Shown: in pieces, positions 42,260-57,700 of the stretch | How positions within the stretch are numbered: position 1 is the first letter of the stretch | Layout of the letters: every line of letters begins with the position of its first letter | Origin: Setophaga petechia | Lineage: Eukaryota > Chordata > Aves > Passeriformes > Parulidae | Assembly: GCA_024362935.1 (NCBI GenBank) | Contig: JANCRA010000005.1 | Span: 22,900,235-22,964,234 of the forward strand | Length of the DNA: 64,000 nt | Direction of reading: 5' to 3' | The notes under the pieces: generated by a model | Database searches by the model: none | Told to the model about the DNA's origin: nothing | The model's input: only the letters and a program-made list of their open reading frames with translations | Program-made: the position numbers and the translations under genes

Positions 42260-45200
42260 AAGAAAGTTTCTTGGGAGAGGGGATTCACTCTCTGTAACCA
42301 TACACCACCTCTTGGTTTTGATTGACAATGCTAATTTTGGAGGCACAAAAGGGAAACCTCAGCCATACCAAAGCTTTTGATTTATAATTCAATTTCGTTT
42401 ACCAAGTGCAGTTTACATTGTAAATTTCATAATCACAAGACAAAGAAAGCAATAAAAAGAATTTTAACAGGGCGTATGGACAAGTGAGATTCAGCCTTAC
42501 TTCTTTCATTATAAAACATCCAAGAAGCCACACCAAATGCATATGTCAATCACCAGACTAAATAAGCAAGCTGAGCTCAGACAACTGGCTGCACACTATT
42601 AGAATATACATTTAAACTGGTTTTTTCCTGTAACTTTGAATTGTAAAATTTTTTTTGTTAATATATAGATTTCATTCTCTAGGGTTGTTTTTGTTTCCTT
42701 TACAATTTTTCTGTTGGATGTTCCCAGCAGTTAAGCATAAAAAACAGTAGCATACAATGCGCAGAACACAGATTTTGTCAAAGTAAATTAACATGGACAA
42801 ATTCTGTCATTTTTAAGAAAGAAGATTTTAAGTCTAACAGCTTTTTTCTAGACCTGTGTAGGCCTTGTGCAGACCTCAGGTCATGGAACAGCATATTGGC
42901 TTGTGAACTTCAGTAGCCCAGCTTTGTCGCTGTGCAGCTAATTGTGCCTTTAGAGAGGCTGCTTCTGAAACAGACATCAGAGTTAGGAGACTGGTCTTGT
43001 TTATGGCTGGAATGGGAGGTGTTTCACCACACCACCTCATCTGCCTCTTTCCATTCCTGCCTATCTAGCAAACTCTTTAAGCACATTACTGGCACATAAG
43101 ACTACATAAAATTGCTTGCTTAAAATCAAGCATGTGCTTAGGTGGTTTGGTAAAACGAGACTTCAGTCTGTGGTTACTAAGTTCCACATCGAAAAGGACC
43201 TCCCTGAGAACACCCAGAAAAATAAACACAGATTGGATCTTTGTGCTATCAGCTGTCCTTGTGCTTGAAAACAACCTGAAGGAAACCTCCAGCAAGAGAG
43301 GTAGAAAATGCCAAGGAGAGAGAAAGGGTTTCACTGCTATGATTCCTGCAATGGAGTCCTGATGTTATAGTTTGCAGATCTGAAAGAAATAGGGAATTAC
43401 ATATTGCTGCAATTTCATAAAATAACTTCAGAAATTTGATCTGAAAGTCAATTCATCCATCCCATAAGGTGGCAACTTCATGGCTACTCATGGCATGCAG
43501 CAGCAACTCAAACTGGAGGAACAGCCTCTACACTGGTACTACCTGAACTCTCACAGTGGCTGAAAGTCAGAGTACTATGGCTCACTTTTAATTTCTTGTT
43601 GCAAATAGATTTCAGAGAACCTAATCACTCTGTACATCACTTTGTATGACACCAAATGCAACTCTATGCAATGAGGGGGAGCTCAAGCTAGGTTGTATTT
43701 AAAAAAATGTATTAAAAATATCTAAAGAAACTTGTGTAAAGAGTATAAAATGTCTATTTCTGAACAGAGGCCTGCTAAATTGGCAAACAGTTGTTTTTCT
43801 CTGTTGGTAAACACTTAAATAGTGAAAATTCAAACTTGAAGAAAAACACAGGCTCGTTTTTGCAAACTTAAAAAATGCAGCCTGTTTAATGATTATGTCT
43901 AAATCAAACAAAAAAAATTTAAAGTTTATGAGCATATGATCATTTTGAAATGACAGAAATATAAAACTTGTCATTTTGAAATTTTGAGATGGTCAGAACT
44001 TTGTATTTCCATTTTCCATTTCCATATTTTAATGTTGTATTTCTATTAAGTCAACAATGACTGGTAACAATAATAGTTACAAGGGAAAAAATTTCCTGCA
44101 TTCAAATACAGATATGCTGTATTTAAAAAAATAAGTTCCTTCTTTTTTTAAAAACTTTTACAATTACTTCTAATAATCTATTTCTATTTATACCTTCTCA
44201 ATTTTTTTGCTTTAAATACAGAAGTAAAATTTCAAAACAGTCAAATATTTATCTTGTCCTCAAAGAAATATAAATTACTTATCCTGCATGCTTTCTGTCA
44301 CATTGATATCACATGATTTCTACATGTTTTGTATCACATAGCATACCCACAAGAAAAATCAGAAGGATGACTTCAGTCTTTCTATGTAGCTAAGATACTG
44401 CTGGTAAAAAATGACATTATTTCTTTGTTCAAGCATCAAACAAAAATCAGATCCAGATAAGGAAGCAGAATTTTTTGTCAGGAAGACATTTAAGTTGGGG
44501 ATAGTTATGAAAATTTCAACATTTGCTTCAGTCTGCTACTGCTTGAAGTATAAACTCTATATTGCCAATGTTTAGTACATGTAGTACATTGTAGGTCACC
44601 ACACATTTAAGGAGTAGCAGGTGATATTTAACACAGTGAAACATTGTGGTGTGGACACCTGCAATCTCTGTGTGAATCACTTTGATTAATTATAACAATC
44701 CTAATGACTTGATCCATGGAGCTGCTTTAATAAGGTCCACATGAAGATGCCTTGAAAGCTGAAGACTCTAGGCAGAGTTTAAAGACAAAATTAATTCTTT
44801 CTTGAACACTTAAAATTTCAAAGTGCCACCTAAGGAAGTTTTTACTGTGCTTTATGGGGAGGAATTTCCTAATACTTTAAAAAAAATTCACGATCTTTAC
44901 TGTTGTTCATTATTTGTCAAACACTGCCAGTGTTGTACTACCAGTGTACTCTGCAGTAGCTGCACACCCAATGTAATATAAATCTCGCTTTCTTTCCTGG
45001 TCCCTTAGTCTATCTAAAAATGCCAGTTTGCAAACTGTGTATAAAAAAACCAAGTACATTTCCCATTCCTTTCTCTCCTTCCATTTTTGCTGTCTCCCAT
45101 ATTTCTCACTTCCATTCATTCCTATACAAGAACTACTATATCACCTTTCAATTACTGTTTTCATTTTACTCCCTCCTCCAACTATGGTTCAACTATGTGA

Positions 45201-48200
45201 ACCAAGAGAGTCATTAAATAGAACTTCACATAAAACTTCTCTCTGAAAAAATGCTCTCCTATGTTCTTATACAACCAACAAAACAGAATGCCAAATATAT
45301 TTATATATTATATTCTTGTTTAATTTCCAGTTTTCCAAGTATACGTTGGAAAAAAATTACTTTCCCTTCTCCCCCCCACTTTCTTTAAGCTTAAAAATAA
45401 CTAAAAAATTCTAAACTGTTAAACCACCAAATCATGACTGAAAATCAAATCACATTTCCACTACCCTTATGAACTTCTCTTTCTCTGCTAATACTACAAA
45501 CAGTACCTTGCAACAAAAACTTTAGAACCTTAAACACAGGCTATTAATTGAATTGTATACACAAGAATATCCACACTTTTGTGCTGCAACTGGCTTTTGA
45601 AAGGCTGCTGCCTTTTCTGGTGCTTATCTGAGCCACTGTAATTGAATATGCAAGATACTTCAACCTTTTTCAATGCAACTAAAACCTGCTTGCATAAAAA
45701 ATTGTTTCTGAAGAAGGCACTTTCAGTTGCTTCCAAAATAGAAAACAAAATTAAGGCACTAAGTGAGTTTTGAAATTACTTTATCTGTTTCATATGGGAA
45801 GAACTTACTGGAAACTGCACATTATCAGGGCTCCTATTCACTAACTTCATGTCGATAGGAGTCACTTATATCATCTCCTTTGAAATACCTAAGAAGATTT
45901 ACAGATGTCACTTTTGACAAGATTTCCTTGTGTATTATTTCTTTATGCATTATCCTCATAAATTTACATACATGGAACAAGGAAGAAAGAAAAGCATTTG
46001 CCTTCTCAGCACTTCACTTTAGAGAGCAGGCCTTACTAACAAAACCTGCGCCCAGAGTAAGGAACATACTGATTAAGTGCTCTATTTCCTTCCACAAAAC
46101 AGCAATTAACATCATTGTACTGGGAACAAGTTCTATCTAACATTGAGACAGTCCTTAGCATGTAAGAGATACATATATTTCATCAATTCAATTTTGGAAA
46201 CCTTTTAACAAATCTGTGGACACCTATGATTTGTAAAATGAAAAGAAGCAAACGCACTTACCATTTTTCATAATGGATCCATTCTCTGGGAACACTTGAA
46301 GCAATAGCTGTGTTACTCATTGGCCAAAAAAAGTTGATAGATTTTTATTTATTTATAAAAAACACTTTCTACTATTTTGTAAGAAAACGATAAGTAAGAA
46401 CAGATACACAGGTTCCTGATTTGCCCCATGTATTATTTAAAGAAACAGTGCAACTTTTTTTTTTGAGTTATGTTTTGTGAATCAAGAGGAAAAACCCTTA
46501 AATATTAAAATTTTTCTCCTAGTCTAACATTCGAGGAAAAGCAAAAAGAACCCAATATTTTAAATTTGATGAGCATCCAAGATCTGCAAGCATTGAATTC
46601 TACACTTTCATTTTTACAACATGAATTTCTAAAAAAGAAATCATATATTCCATACTAAAAAGTTCCAGCTGAGAAAAGAACATTAATTTTACGGGGTTTA
46701 TAATTTGGGGGGAAGAAGGGGATGGATATCGGATATGTACTTTTTCAGTCCTCTGAATGTGAGTAGAGTTACCAACACAGTATTTTCTATGACATCTCTA
46801 AATCTAATTAACACATAACGAGGGGCGTAGTTGGGAAAGATAATTGCACAGGATCCATAAGATGTTTGATACTTGTCTTCATTCCATTTTGGAAAAGTTT
46901 GTGAGAGATACAGAATAAATATGCAGAGCAAGTATCTCAGTCTGCAGCTACTATATTTATGTGCACATATACATAGCCTTGTGACTCTTCTGCGGGCAGG
47001 ATGCCACTGACTTTTCCATAACGTCAAGCGAGTGATTTATGTGATCAGGTGAAGACATGTACATGATATTTTTTTCCAGCTCATTTCCTCTCTCTGCCTG
47101 TACTTTAATTTGGAGATAAATTTAAGTTTCTGCTATCCAAACTGCATCTTGATGAAGAAAAATATCTTATGTTTTAATATTATGATTTAAGCAATTCTTA
47201 AATATGTTATTTCAGTGCCAATTTTGCATAGGTGACATCTGCTTGGATGAAGCACAAAAATGCTGCACTGCTTAAATCCCTATCTGCTCCCAGTGAGTGT
47301 GAAGTGTGAGTGCAGTGCAGCAGTATGCACAACCAGAGCAGGTCTAATCAATGTGCGTGTACAGAATGACAGAATGTTGGACAACACGGAATTGCACAGT
47401 TCATGTGGAATCTGTGTGTGTCCGTGGTGTGGGCCAAGCCATTGAGAGCACACTGAAGCAGAAGTCTGAGAAGTGAGAAAAATTTTCAAAGGTAAGACTT
47501 TGAAAATCTGAATCAGATGGATCAAACTCAAGAACTGTTATTTGCAAGGGCAACTGTTTTGTTTACTGCTGTGGCAGCCAAACAGCCATCCAAAATGGAG
47601 CTTTTCCTGAACTACCTTTTTCAATGCTGCAGGTGGATGACACAGCAAAAGTATTGTCTTTCTCTTCAAAACCTTTGCAATAAATTGGAAAACACACCTA
47701 AACTCTGAATGCAAGAGATGGAGACAAAGCTAATGTTTTGTCATGCTAATGACTGGCCTACAATCCAAAAGATTGAATTCCAGTTCAGAGCTGTTTTAAT
47801 ACCTTGAATAGACACTTAAGGAATTTTATTATTGAAGAGTCCTTGGCTAAACTAAAAATGTGCTTTGAAGATAGCACTAATATCACCTCACAGTCCTCTC
47901 CTTTGAACTGCAATGGAGGCACCAACTGGAAATGGACTGCATTGTCTCACTAATCTAGTTCTGAAAGCAGAAGTATTACAGTGGAAGACTTCTCCATTAT
48001 GCTGACTCAGAGACTTTCTCTTCCCTGAAGACATTCCTGCTGCTAAGAAAGCATTAGACAAGGTTTGCTAATATGAGTAACCACTCCTTTTGGTGGCTGA
48101 CCTCCAGAAAATGTCTCAAAGGTGTTAGAAATATGACAATTAACACTCTATTTAATAAACTGAAGAAGTTGGTAGTTATAAGATAATTTTGTTTAAATCC

Positions 48201-48414
48201 TAATTCTCTATATTATCTACTGGGAAGACCTATTGATGGAACTAATACCACTGATGAAATTTGTAGAATACAGTAGTGGGCACTAGTGAATCACCAAGGA
48301 GATCTGCAATTTTGAAGGAAAATGTTTCTTTCATCATCACCTTCTGTTAGATTTGCCCAACAATCCAGAGCAAACCCAAAAGAAATCATAAATCACTGTC
48401 TAATAAATGCTGTG
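42260..48414. other. intergenic DNA between CCDC141 and TTN
   Basis: About 6.2 kb of AT-rich DNA between the CCDC141 poly(A) signal and the TTN promoter. All ORFs are short with no recognisable product. No RNA gene or mobile element was recognised. It may hold muscle enhancers, but no clear site cluster could be named. Confidence 0.6.
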
Positions 48415-48436
48415 CACAGGTGAATTTTAATAATGA

Positions 48437-48442
48437 TTTATT
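48437..48442 (-). terminator. CCDC141: CCDC141 poly(A) signal
   Basis: AATAAA on the minus strand, about 195 nt downstream of the stop codon. Cleavage is expected near 48415-48425. No other canonical signal lies between the stop and this one. Confidence 0.75.
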
Positions 48443-48634
48443 TGTAAAGAAACAAAATACAAATTTGAATCTAGATATATATTGGATAGCACCCAAAATT
48501 CATCTGCTCCTCACCCATGGCCAATACCTACTAATGAACACAACAAACAACACAAACGTGCTGAGGAATCAGGCATCTTGTAGTTCAGTCCATCTTCTCT
48601 TCCACTGCATCAGGCAGAAGAACAGGATCATGTC

Positions 48635-48707
48635 TCAAATTGAGTTAATTTCTTGAGGCTTTTCAAGTTCAAGATGTACACCTTGAAACCAGAGTTTCTC
48701 TTTAAAC
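48635..48707 (-). CDS. CCDC141: CCDC141 last coding exon
   Basis: 73 coding nt after acceptor cctttttccaacag, phase 2 in. It reads [20 protein letters not shown] then NSI and stops at TGA (48635-48637). About 215 nt of 3'UTR follow. Confidence 0.88.
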
Positions 48708-51700
48708 CTGTTGGAAAAAGGTCAGTTAATACTGCCCATATTTTTAACGGTGGCACAACAGTTCTTTGTGGTCCTGTGAAAATAAAATATTAGAGATCAA
48801 ATAAACAGTAATTACAGAGAGAACATAAAATATCCTAAATCTCATCTTACTGACCAGAAGACACTAGCTATAAACAACAGAACATAAGAGAAAAAATTAG
48901 GATAAATCTAACCTTTCCACACAGTCTACGTTTTTATCATACTCAATTCTGCATGTAACTTATGTAAAATTATGATGATCTTGCATGCCATTTTTTACTT
49001 AGGAATATCTGCCACAGCACAGCAATATGGAAAAAAAACCTGAACAAAATATGTGGGATTAATGCTTTGTCAGCTGGCCATGAAGCAAAGTGTGCAGGCA
49101 GCTCAGAAGGAAAAGGACAAAGCTTTTGAATCAACACATGCAATAACTTTCCTTTATGTTTACAAGTTGTGCTATGTCTAGATAGCTAAATCTCAGAAAT
49201 TTAAAGACAAAAATGCTATTTCTTTTTTATCAGAGCCTGAATTCCTGAGATGAGATTTCATCCTGCGCTGAAAGTCACAGGGATTAGTGATTTAATGTAT
49301 CTCATTTATTTAATCTGAAATTGCCCAGTGGGAAGCATTGTTATTTTTAATCAATTAATTAACAACGACAACTCCTGTCTTGTTGGGCTTGCTACTTATG
49401 CTTCAGAATAAGACTTGCCTAGTAGAAAACCTCGCTTATATATTCTGTTCATGAAATTTCATGTAGCTCCGTCAATTTGCACTTCTGTGATACTTTGTGT
49501 TTTAAACTCTTTAATCTTACATTAATATTTAGATTATTACTAGATTTCAAAAAATATTTCACTAAACATAAACACCTTGCATAGCCTAGATTTTCTAATG
49601 TATTACTAGTTCTTTGATCTAAAAATTGCATATCTTTTGATGAAGAATTAAGTGAAAAAGGTAGTCACGTATTATGCACATTACATACATTGCCCTGAAA
49701 TTCATAGATTAGGAAGAGTGTTTGATGCTTTGTAAATTAAGGTCCTTACAGTTGCTGCAGTAGTACAAGTTGCAGCATGGAGTAAGATGCAGGTTACCTT
49801 ACTGGTGTACATTTAGCCACAGGCCTTTCTTCTCCCTCACGTGGTGCGTCCTGGGCTTGGACTAGCTCCATTGTGGTAACATTCACTTCTTCTGAAAAGT
49901 ATCCGTCTTCACATTCTGGTTTAGCCTGAGTTACACGGGAAGTGCTGGGGGGGTTACTTTTCTCTGAAACAAAACATGTACATTAGTTGCTCATGTAACA
50001 AGGCAAGAGTGTGCCAAAAAGCATGCAGCCGGCAGGACGAGTCACCTATCACTGTCACGAAAGCAGAACAGTGTGCCTTTCCAATTTCATTGCTGGCAAC
50101 ACAGATATATTTCCCACTATCAGCAAGGACTACATTTCTTTTTAAAAGATAATAGATATCTCCTAATTTCTCAATCTGTAAAACAAGAGAATACACATAG
50201 GGGTAATTAGTATTACAAAGCAATATAAATTGCCTTTCTCCCAAGAAAAAATTCAAGAACATTAAAACATACACTGATATCTCCAGACACTACTTGGATG
50301 CCATCCTTTGTCCAGCAGACATGTGGTTTGGGCTTTCCATGTATAGTGCAATGCAGGATTAAATCTTCTCCTTCATGCAGAGTTCTATGTCCAAACTTTT
50401 GTACGAAGTTTGGCTGTTCTCCTTGTACTGAAAAAAAAAAATCATATCAATATTCACTGTGTTTAAAGAGACATAATTAAAACAACTGAAGAAAATAATC
50501 TATTCTGGTAAACTTTATCACATTGACAGACAAAGAGAGCCTTTACTGCTGTCTGGAACTCAGGTTAACTTGTTTGCAAGACAGTTGGCATATATAATTT
50601 ATCTATTTAAAAAGAACATTTGTTAAAAACCATGGATATTAAGCACCCAAGAAGGTAATGCATCAGCATAGTGGTATTAGTTCCATGGAAGTGGTAAAGA
50701 ATCATGTTATTTGATAAGATATTAGGCAAATCTGTGTGAATTATTGTTTCAGTGAAGGCAAAAGATTAATTCCACACAAATTTAAAGTGATAAAGTCATG
50801 AGAGCAAATTTTATAATTTAGTGCATTATTGTACATCACACTTTCTTCACTTCCCCCCCCCGCCATTATTTTAAAAAAAAGTTATTGAAAAGATTTTAAA
50901 ATTTGATATTTGCAACTAATGAAGGGCAGAATGATGCCACTCTGCTACTTTGACCACATCATTATTTTGGCTGTCATTAATATTGAGACCATGTGCTGCC
51001 ACATCATCCAGTACAAATTTGGTTCAGATGAAGGATGGGCAAATAATTGCTTTTCTATTGCAATATCCAAAGCACATGAGATTGATTTTGTGCTAGCCTC
51101 ATGTCAACTGAGGGAAGGACAGATGACGCCTGAACCTCTACAAGGACTGATCAATACAAATTAACCTATCAAAATTGAAGAAATTTTGATCATCAGCATC
51201 AATTTGCTTTCTGTGACTTGTAACTTAATGAGCTACAAAGCTGGATTTATTGAATCTTTGTATTTCCACCTGAGGTTCCACTTATATTCCACCTACAAGT
51301 TTATGGTAAAAAGAGAAGACAAGCTTAGAATTGACTAAGTGTTCTTGACACAGGGAATATAAAGCAGAGAGGATGTTAACACAAGAAGAACTCATTAAGA
51401 CATTCTACAATAAAAATTATCTTTTTGCATCTTTATCGCATAAAGAATTTGTCCTTCTTCCTCTTTAATATATATTGTACCACATTTCCAAAATATCTGT
51501 CGAAAGTTATCACTGGCCTTCTCTGAAGTAGAAAGGTACTGAAATGTGTGTTAAATGACAGAGTTTGAAACTGCCATGCCACCATTACTCCACTGTTTAA
51601 GAACAAAAATTTTTTCTTTATGCTATTAAGAAACATAATCAGCTTATCTCACACAGGTGTCCATCAACTTCTAACCCCAAATATATTGAGCAAAAGGCTA

Positions 51701-54700
51701 TTTTTGCCAAATGTGTACCTGCTGGCATCACAAGGCAGACATTTTGACCATTGTATTAATACTTTCATTCCTTAGGTGAGCTCTTAGTTGCAATAAGCTT
51801 TCAAGCTTAGCTGCTTTTCTATTTTTTCTAGGTACTGCAGGACTGAGGCACCAATACAAAGCAGAAGAATGTAAATTTTACTCTCCCATATTTGTGCTAA
51901 CCTTGTGTGACCTCTGTATTAGCCAGCCAGAGCAGCTCAAACAGCTCAGTTCTTAGCTGTTGAAGGTTAGCATGTGCAAGCTGCCACCCGCATTGCATTG
52001 CATTGCATGCACCTGGAGCCCAGAAATATGAGATCTTCAGTTTCACTTTAAGCAAGAGAACCAAGTTTACATCCCTGCCTACTCTTTGCAGGCAGTTAGC
52101 AATATTTCAAAAATAGAACATGATTAGCTTGTATTCCAGCAGAAAACATTAAGTGGTCTTCAGCCACTCCTCAGGATAATTTTGGCTGGATTCCATTACT
52201 TGGCAGTTTGAATTACCTTGTTTAGTCATGTTGCATCTCATACTAGAATGATTTTTACCATTAAAAAAAAAACTTAGTGGAAAGGTGATAGTAATAATCA
52301 TCACATCACATCTTGACTTTATATCAGTAAGGCAGCAGAACACAAAAACTGAAATGTTCAGTTTCTAGAGAGCAAAGGAAAATGTATGTGCAAATAAAAC
52401 CATGAAGTGACAGTTCCTGCAACTCTTTAGGGAACAGACCTTACCTCAACAAAGTCTGTTTTAAAAGAAAATTTTATCATTTGACAGCAACCTTCAAAAT
52501 AGAATGGATGGTTATATTTCACCAGTGGTTTTCCTGTGATATCATAACAAAAACTCAGAATCCAATTTGTTAATTGCAAATTATTTTTTGCCTGGACATC
52601 CCATAATGTCCACATCCACAAGGGTTAGAAAGAACAGATCTGTTCTTTCATTGTGGGGAAAAATAATCAGGTAGCCAGTGGTACTGAAGTACCATCCCTA
52701 CAGGTTCAGGCAATAATTTTGTCAGCTATTAAATATTCCATGAGTTATCTGTAGGGACCAGTAGAATTATGCTGCAAACTGGTGAATAAGCACAGAAAAA
52801 TCATCAACCTGGAGGAATGCAAAAACTGCAGGGGAAAAGTCAACCTTCATCTGTGTATTACACAGCCTTCACCCCTGCCTGAAGTCTCTCTCACACACAG
52901 GTGTGCGTGTCAAGCCAAATTGGTTTTAACAGCCAGTTTTTAAATTAAATTGCTTCACAGTTATTCTCAATCTGTTTACTCTAGGCATGTAATTTCCAGT
53001 CTCTGGTGTCTTGAAATGTGATATTAACAATTTTATGAACTTCCCCTCTCTTCTCTATGAATTTATGCTAGCCAGATTCCCACCATGCTGCTTAGAGACT
53101 TTGGATTTGCTTAGCATTACTCTAAATCAACAGTGTACTTTATTGTTTTGAGATTTTGTCTCAGTCAAGCTCCTAACAGAAACAGAAGGATTCCTTTTTT
53201 AGGAATATTAAGCAGGTCTCATGACCCAATTGAGCTGAAATATCCATAATCCCAGAGCTCCAGTCTCCTTGAATACCATGTATAACCTCTTTAAAATCTT
53301 GGCAGTAATTTTTCAAGACACAGTTCCTCTAGACCACAGACGATAATACACACATAAAAATGACTCCTTTACCCAAGAAAAGTCTCCAGAGAAAGGTGCA
53401 GAACTAAGCATACCTTACCAGTCATTTGAGAGGAACTCACCTTCTCCACTGCAGCTCCAGCCACATCTGATCCAATCTGGGTAATGACTCATCCTCCCTC
53501 TGCCTACTGACTCAAACCTGCGACCTCGCACAGGCTGCTCCTCTTGAAAAATTAAAATAATTAATTCCTTTCCCACTCCAAATTTAGGTACCTTATGTAA
53601 ACACTCCTTCACACAACTCCATGTCTTGTAGTCAGGCAATATCTTTCACCTTTTCTTAAAGGGTGTCTTCATATGGGGAAGGAGGAAGGGAGTGTAGGTT
53701 AGTTATGTGCCTCATGTCTTTCTTCTAAGAATGGTGGGAGTGAGGCTTAAATCTTCTCTATAAGGGAGCCATTGGGAAGATGTAAACATTTTGGGGTCTT
53801 GACGTAACTATAGGCTCAAAACTGTGACTGCAACGGGGGGAAGTCAGAGCTGTGAACCAAGAAAAACCAGAACCATACAAAACACCCAGATGTATTCCCT
53901 GCTCTACAGAATGGTTAAAAGAAGGAAGAGACAAAGCATGCATAGTATAAACTATTAAAATAAACCAATGAGAGTGGGAAGCATTATGTTAAGATTATTG
54001 CTGCAACAGAATGGTTTTTTCCGTCAAAGAAGTACTAGTGCATCATGAGACTACATCACTGTAATTCTTTTTTTTTTTTCCTTTTTTTTGTATTATCTAA
54101 TCAGAACACAGCTGGAATTTTCCAATAATTTTTTTTAAGGACTCATTTGAGTCCTTAAATAAAGGGTATTTAAATCCAGACTGCCAGCACAGCAGTAACC
54201 AGTGTTGATTATGTCTTTGTTTACAAAGCAGAACATTAAAACCATGAGATTTTCAGAGTCCTGCTGTGAATCCAGTATCTCTAATGACTCTTTTTGAAAT
54301 CTTACTTCTTGCAGCAATTAAAATTGTGGCTGATATCCACCCATTAAAAACTGTGCATTTAAAGCTATTCCTGATTGAAGTAGATGCAATACCACACTCA
54401 CAAAATGAAATTTTGTTTACCTAAAATTCACAGAAATGGTCAATTTCTCAGAGGAAATTTTTAACAAACAAACAAACAAAGGTATTATATACTTCTGCAA
54501 TGTTTTATTAAGATCTAAATTGCCATTATTGTGAAATGTAAAATACAGTGCAGGAAAACAGGTGAAATCTATACCTGAGAAAATTCTTGTGAATCTACAT
54601 TTTTGGGAGATGACTGAACTTAGAAAGTGGTTCATTAAGGGTAATACCAAGTTAGTTAGAACTTACTGTGTTCCCCCATCTGTTCACCACTTCCTCCTCC

Positions 54701-57700
54701 TGCTCCCTCTCATTGCTGTGAGGTTATATCATGAGAACTTCTCCTTTACCAAAGTTACAGGAATTTTTTAAATGTTGCAGTCACTAGGCCAAAATATCTG
54801 ACCCTCGGCAATTACAATATATATTCTTTTCATAGGAGGCTACACAGTAAAAGTTCACTTCATTTCAGCAAATTATGCAAGAGAAAGTAAATATTTCATC
54901 TTTAAACATTTCCCATAGAAATTCAATTGTAGCATGAAAGCTGGTAATCCAAAGATGCAGGAAAAAATCATGTAGCTGTTTGTCAAGTCTTTTTACTGCA
55001 TAAATACAGCAAATACTGAGGCTGAAGAATGACATTATATTTGAGGATATATAAATTAAGTCTTCCACTGGCACAATTATATCACTGTTATGTAATAGTT
55101 AAAAAAATTAGAACTTTAATAAAAAAATATATTTGTGGTTGTCCTTGTCAAGAAGGAAATACAACTGTAGGTGAACAAAGTATTGGTTTGTATTTACTGT
55201 TTTGAAGTTAAAGGATAATTGTGCTTGACTGACTTTTTTTTTTTTTTTTTTTAATTTGAATACACTTTTGGATAGCTCCCCAATTTGGTTGATTCTGTTT
55301 GAAATCAGTGTGCTAAAAATTTTGAACGAGTGCTAATGCTTGCTTCATAAATTATTAACTTTCTTGTCTTATACGAACAATTTAGAGGATTATTAGAAAT
55401 ATTTGTATCCTTAACTTCGTAAGAAGGCAGAGAAAGTATCACAGACATCCATTTAAGCAGAGTGGAATGTTGGAATGTTTCATTTTGTAAACATCTATCC
55501 CATTGTGTGCTAGATGCCACTTACACAAATCCTGATGGTTCTGGATCAGTTCTGTAGCACAATCCCAACTCTATTGGAACTACTGCAGCTTTCCTTTGTG
55601 GAGACTGTATGCTGGGCTGAGACAGATCTAAATCTGATTTGTGTTAGCTCAATCAAGAATGGTATGATACCTTTCCTAAAAAGCTGTGTTCTAAAAATAT
55701 TTTTTTGTAAGCATACAAGCAAACACGTGATGGAAATAATACATTCTATGTTTAAAAAAAAATTCCAACTCCTTTCACATCCCAAGCCAAGAGAAGACAT
55801 ATCCCAAAACATACAACAACCTGAGCACTCTACCTGGCTCTATACTGACATTTAAAACCTACAACCATTAAAACTGTTTCTGATGCTTTGGAATGCCTAC
55901 ATTTTTAGAAAGCAAAACTCAACCTCAGATTCTAGAAAAATCATTGCAAAGTTTTTATCTCAACATCACTATGAGAAAGTAGAATAAACACATAATACTG
56001 GTAATAAAGAAACAAACAATATATCCATTTTGCCATAAAAAGCGGTTTGGTACATATAGTGAAAATGCAGTGTAAGAAAATAAATTCAACATGTGATAAT
56101 TAAGTCCGGTGCAGTCAATATTGTACTTATTTTGTGAATAGCCAGTACATTAGTGATACACTAATATAGATGACACACAGCATTATCCAGTCTATTCTTG
56201 CAATAGGTGGCCTGTTACCTTGCACGTGTAGAATGGCACTTGAGGAGGTAGTGCCGTTCAGATTTTTAGCCCGAGCAACATAGAGGCCAGCATCTTTGTC
56301 ACACACCTTCTGAATGAACAAAGTATGCTTTGTCTCCTTTTGTAAAAGCTTTAAGTGCTCATCTGCAGTCAGTTTCTGGCCCTTCTTGTACCTGAAGCAG
56401 AGAGTCAGTTTGCAAGTCAGTTTTATCACTGCACGCCACACAGAACTTTGCAAATTCAGACAATCTCTGGCACACTACAGCAGCAGCAAGAGGCAGAGAA
56501 CTGCTGTACTCTCATTTCTCAGTTTTAAACTTAGTCGGTCAATATGCATGAACAGTTAAACAATGCAAATTACTAGATAATACATTCTTAACAGTAGAAA
56601 ATTTGGTTCTGAAAATGGGTTTCAACAGACAAGTTACAAGTCTCTCACTGCAGTGTCAGTGAGGTAACAAGGGCCTGGGCCCTTGATTTTGTGCTGAGAC
56701 ATTTTTGCTAATAGGTCCCGAGTCAGTCCACATCCAACTCATTAATAGGCTCTAAAGGATCAACAAACAAACAATCTAAACTTGTATCCTCACCAAGCAC
56801 CTGCCTCCATCCCAGCCCACTTAACATTTACCTAGCTCACATCATCAAACAGGATAGAACAATGCATCAGGAGTTACTTCAATGAACTGGTGCCATATTC
56901 TGACACTTGAGGATCTATCATAGTGCATTGGTATTGACTCCTGATTTAAAAATGGAAATTAGAGAAAATTCTGGCTCTCCTTGCACCATGATGTTTCAGC
57001 GTAGGCTACATTTAACCCAACACAAACATGAAAATATTTTTCCACATGCATATCCAAAGAAATTTCTATACCAGTACAAAATACATGTTATTGATGATTT
57101 TTTAATTAAAAACATTTTTTTTTCCATTTTCATGAATTTCTAATTTGCAAAATTAATCCAGTTGAATGTTATCTTTTTGAAAGACAATCTGTCAATAGTG
57201 TATATATTTTTGGGCTAAATTAATGCTTTCTTACAATAAAATTAATATCTTGTTTCACCAATAATACTCCTCAGTCTGTACAATACTGGTATTTAAAACA
57301 AGGTAACTTTATTGATACCAACAGAGTATAGCACCAAGGTTGCAGTGTCCAGTATTCTTCTCAGTGCCACTGAAAAAACTTCAGTTTAACAAAAACGTGC
57401 AGTTTAATTCTTTAAATGTGTAATAATAATATTAACATCAATTTTTTCCAGTAAGAGGCATATTTAGTTTTAATACATTAAAATAAAGGCCTCAATTTAG
57501 AAAGACTAATGGAATAAGCGGAGAAAAGACAAATGAGGTAAAATTGGAGGAATACATGACATAACATATAGAACTATGAAAAAAATCTTAAAATCCTGCC
57601 CCTCTTTCAGTCTCTGTTCCTTTTGTCAGGGAATTTTTAGAGTTCAGATGTTTATATTGCATCATCTATATTTCTCACAAATCAAATAACAAAGTAATCT

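Noticed and set aside
43086..43362. Overlapping ORFs on both strands between the genes
   Set aside because: Overlap on both strands, low length and no domain signal; probably chance.
50910..51164. An 84-codon plus-strand ORF in a CCDC141 intron
   Set aside because: The sequence reads fluently but matches no family I recognise, has no splice or promoter context, and is within chance length for this much intron.
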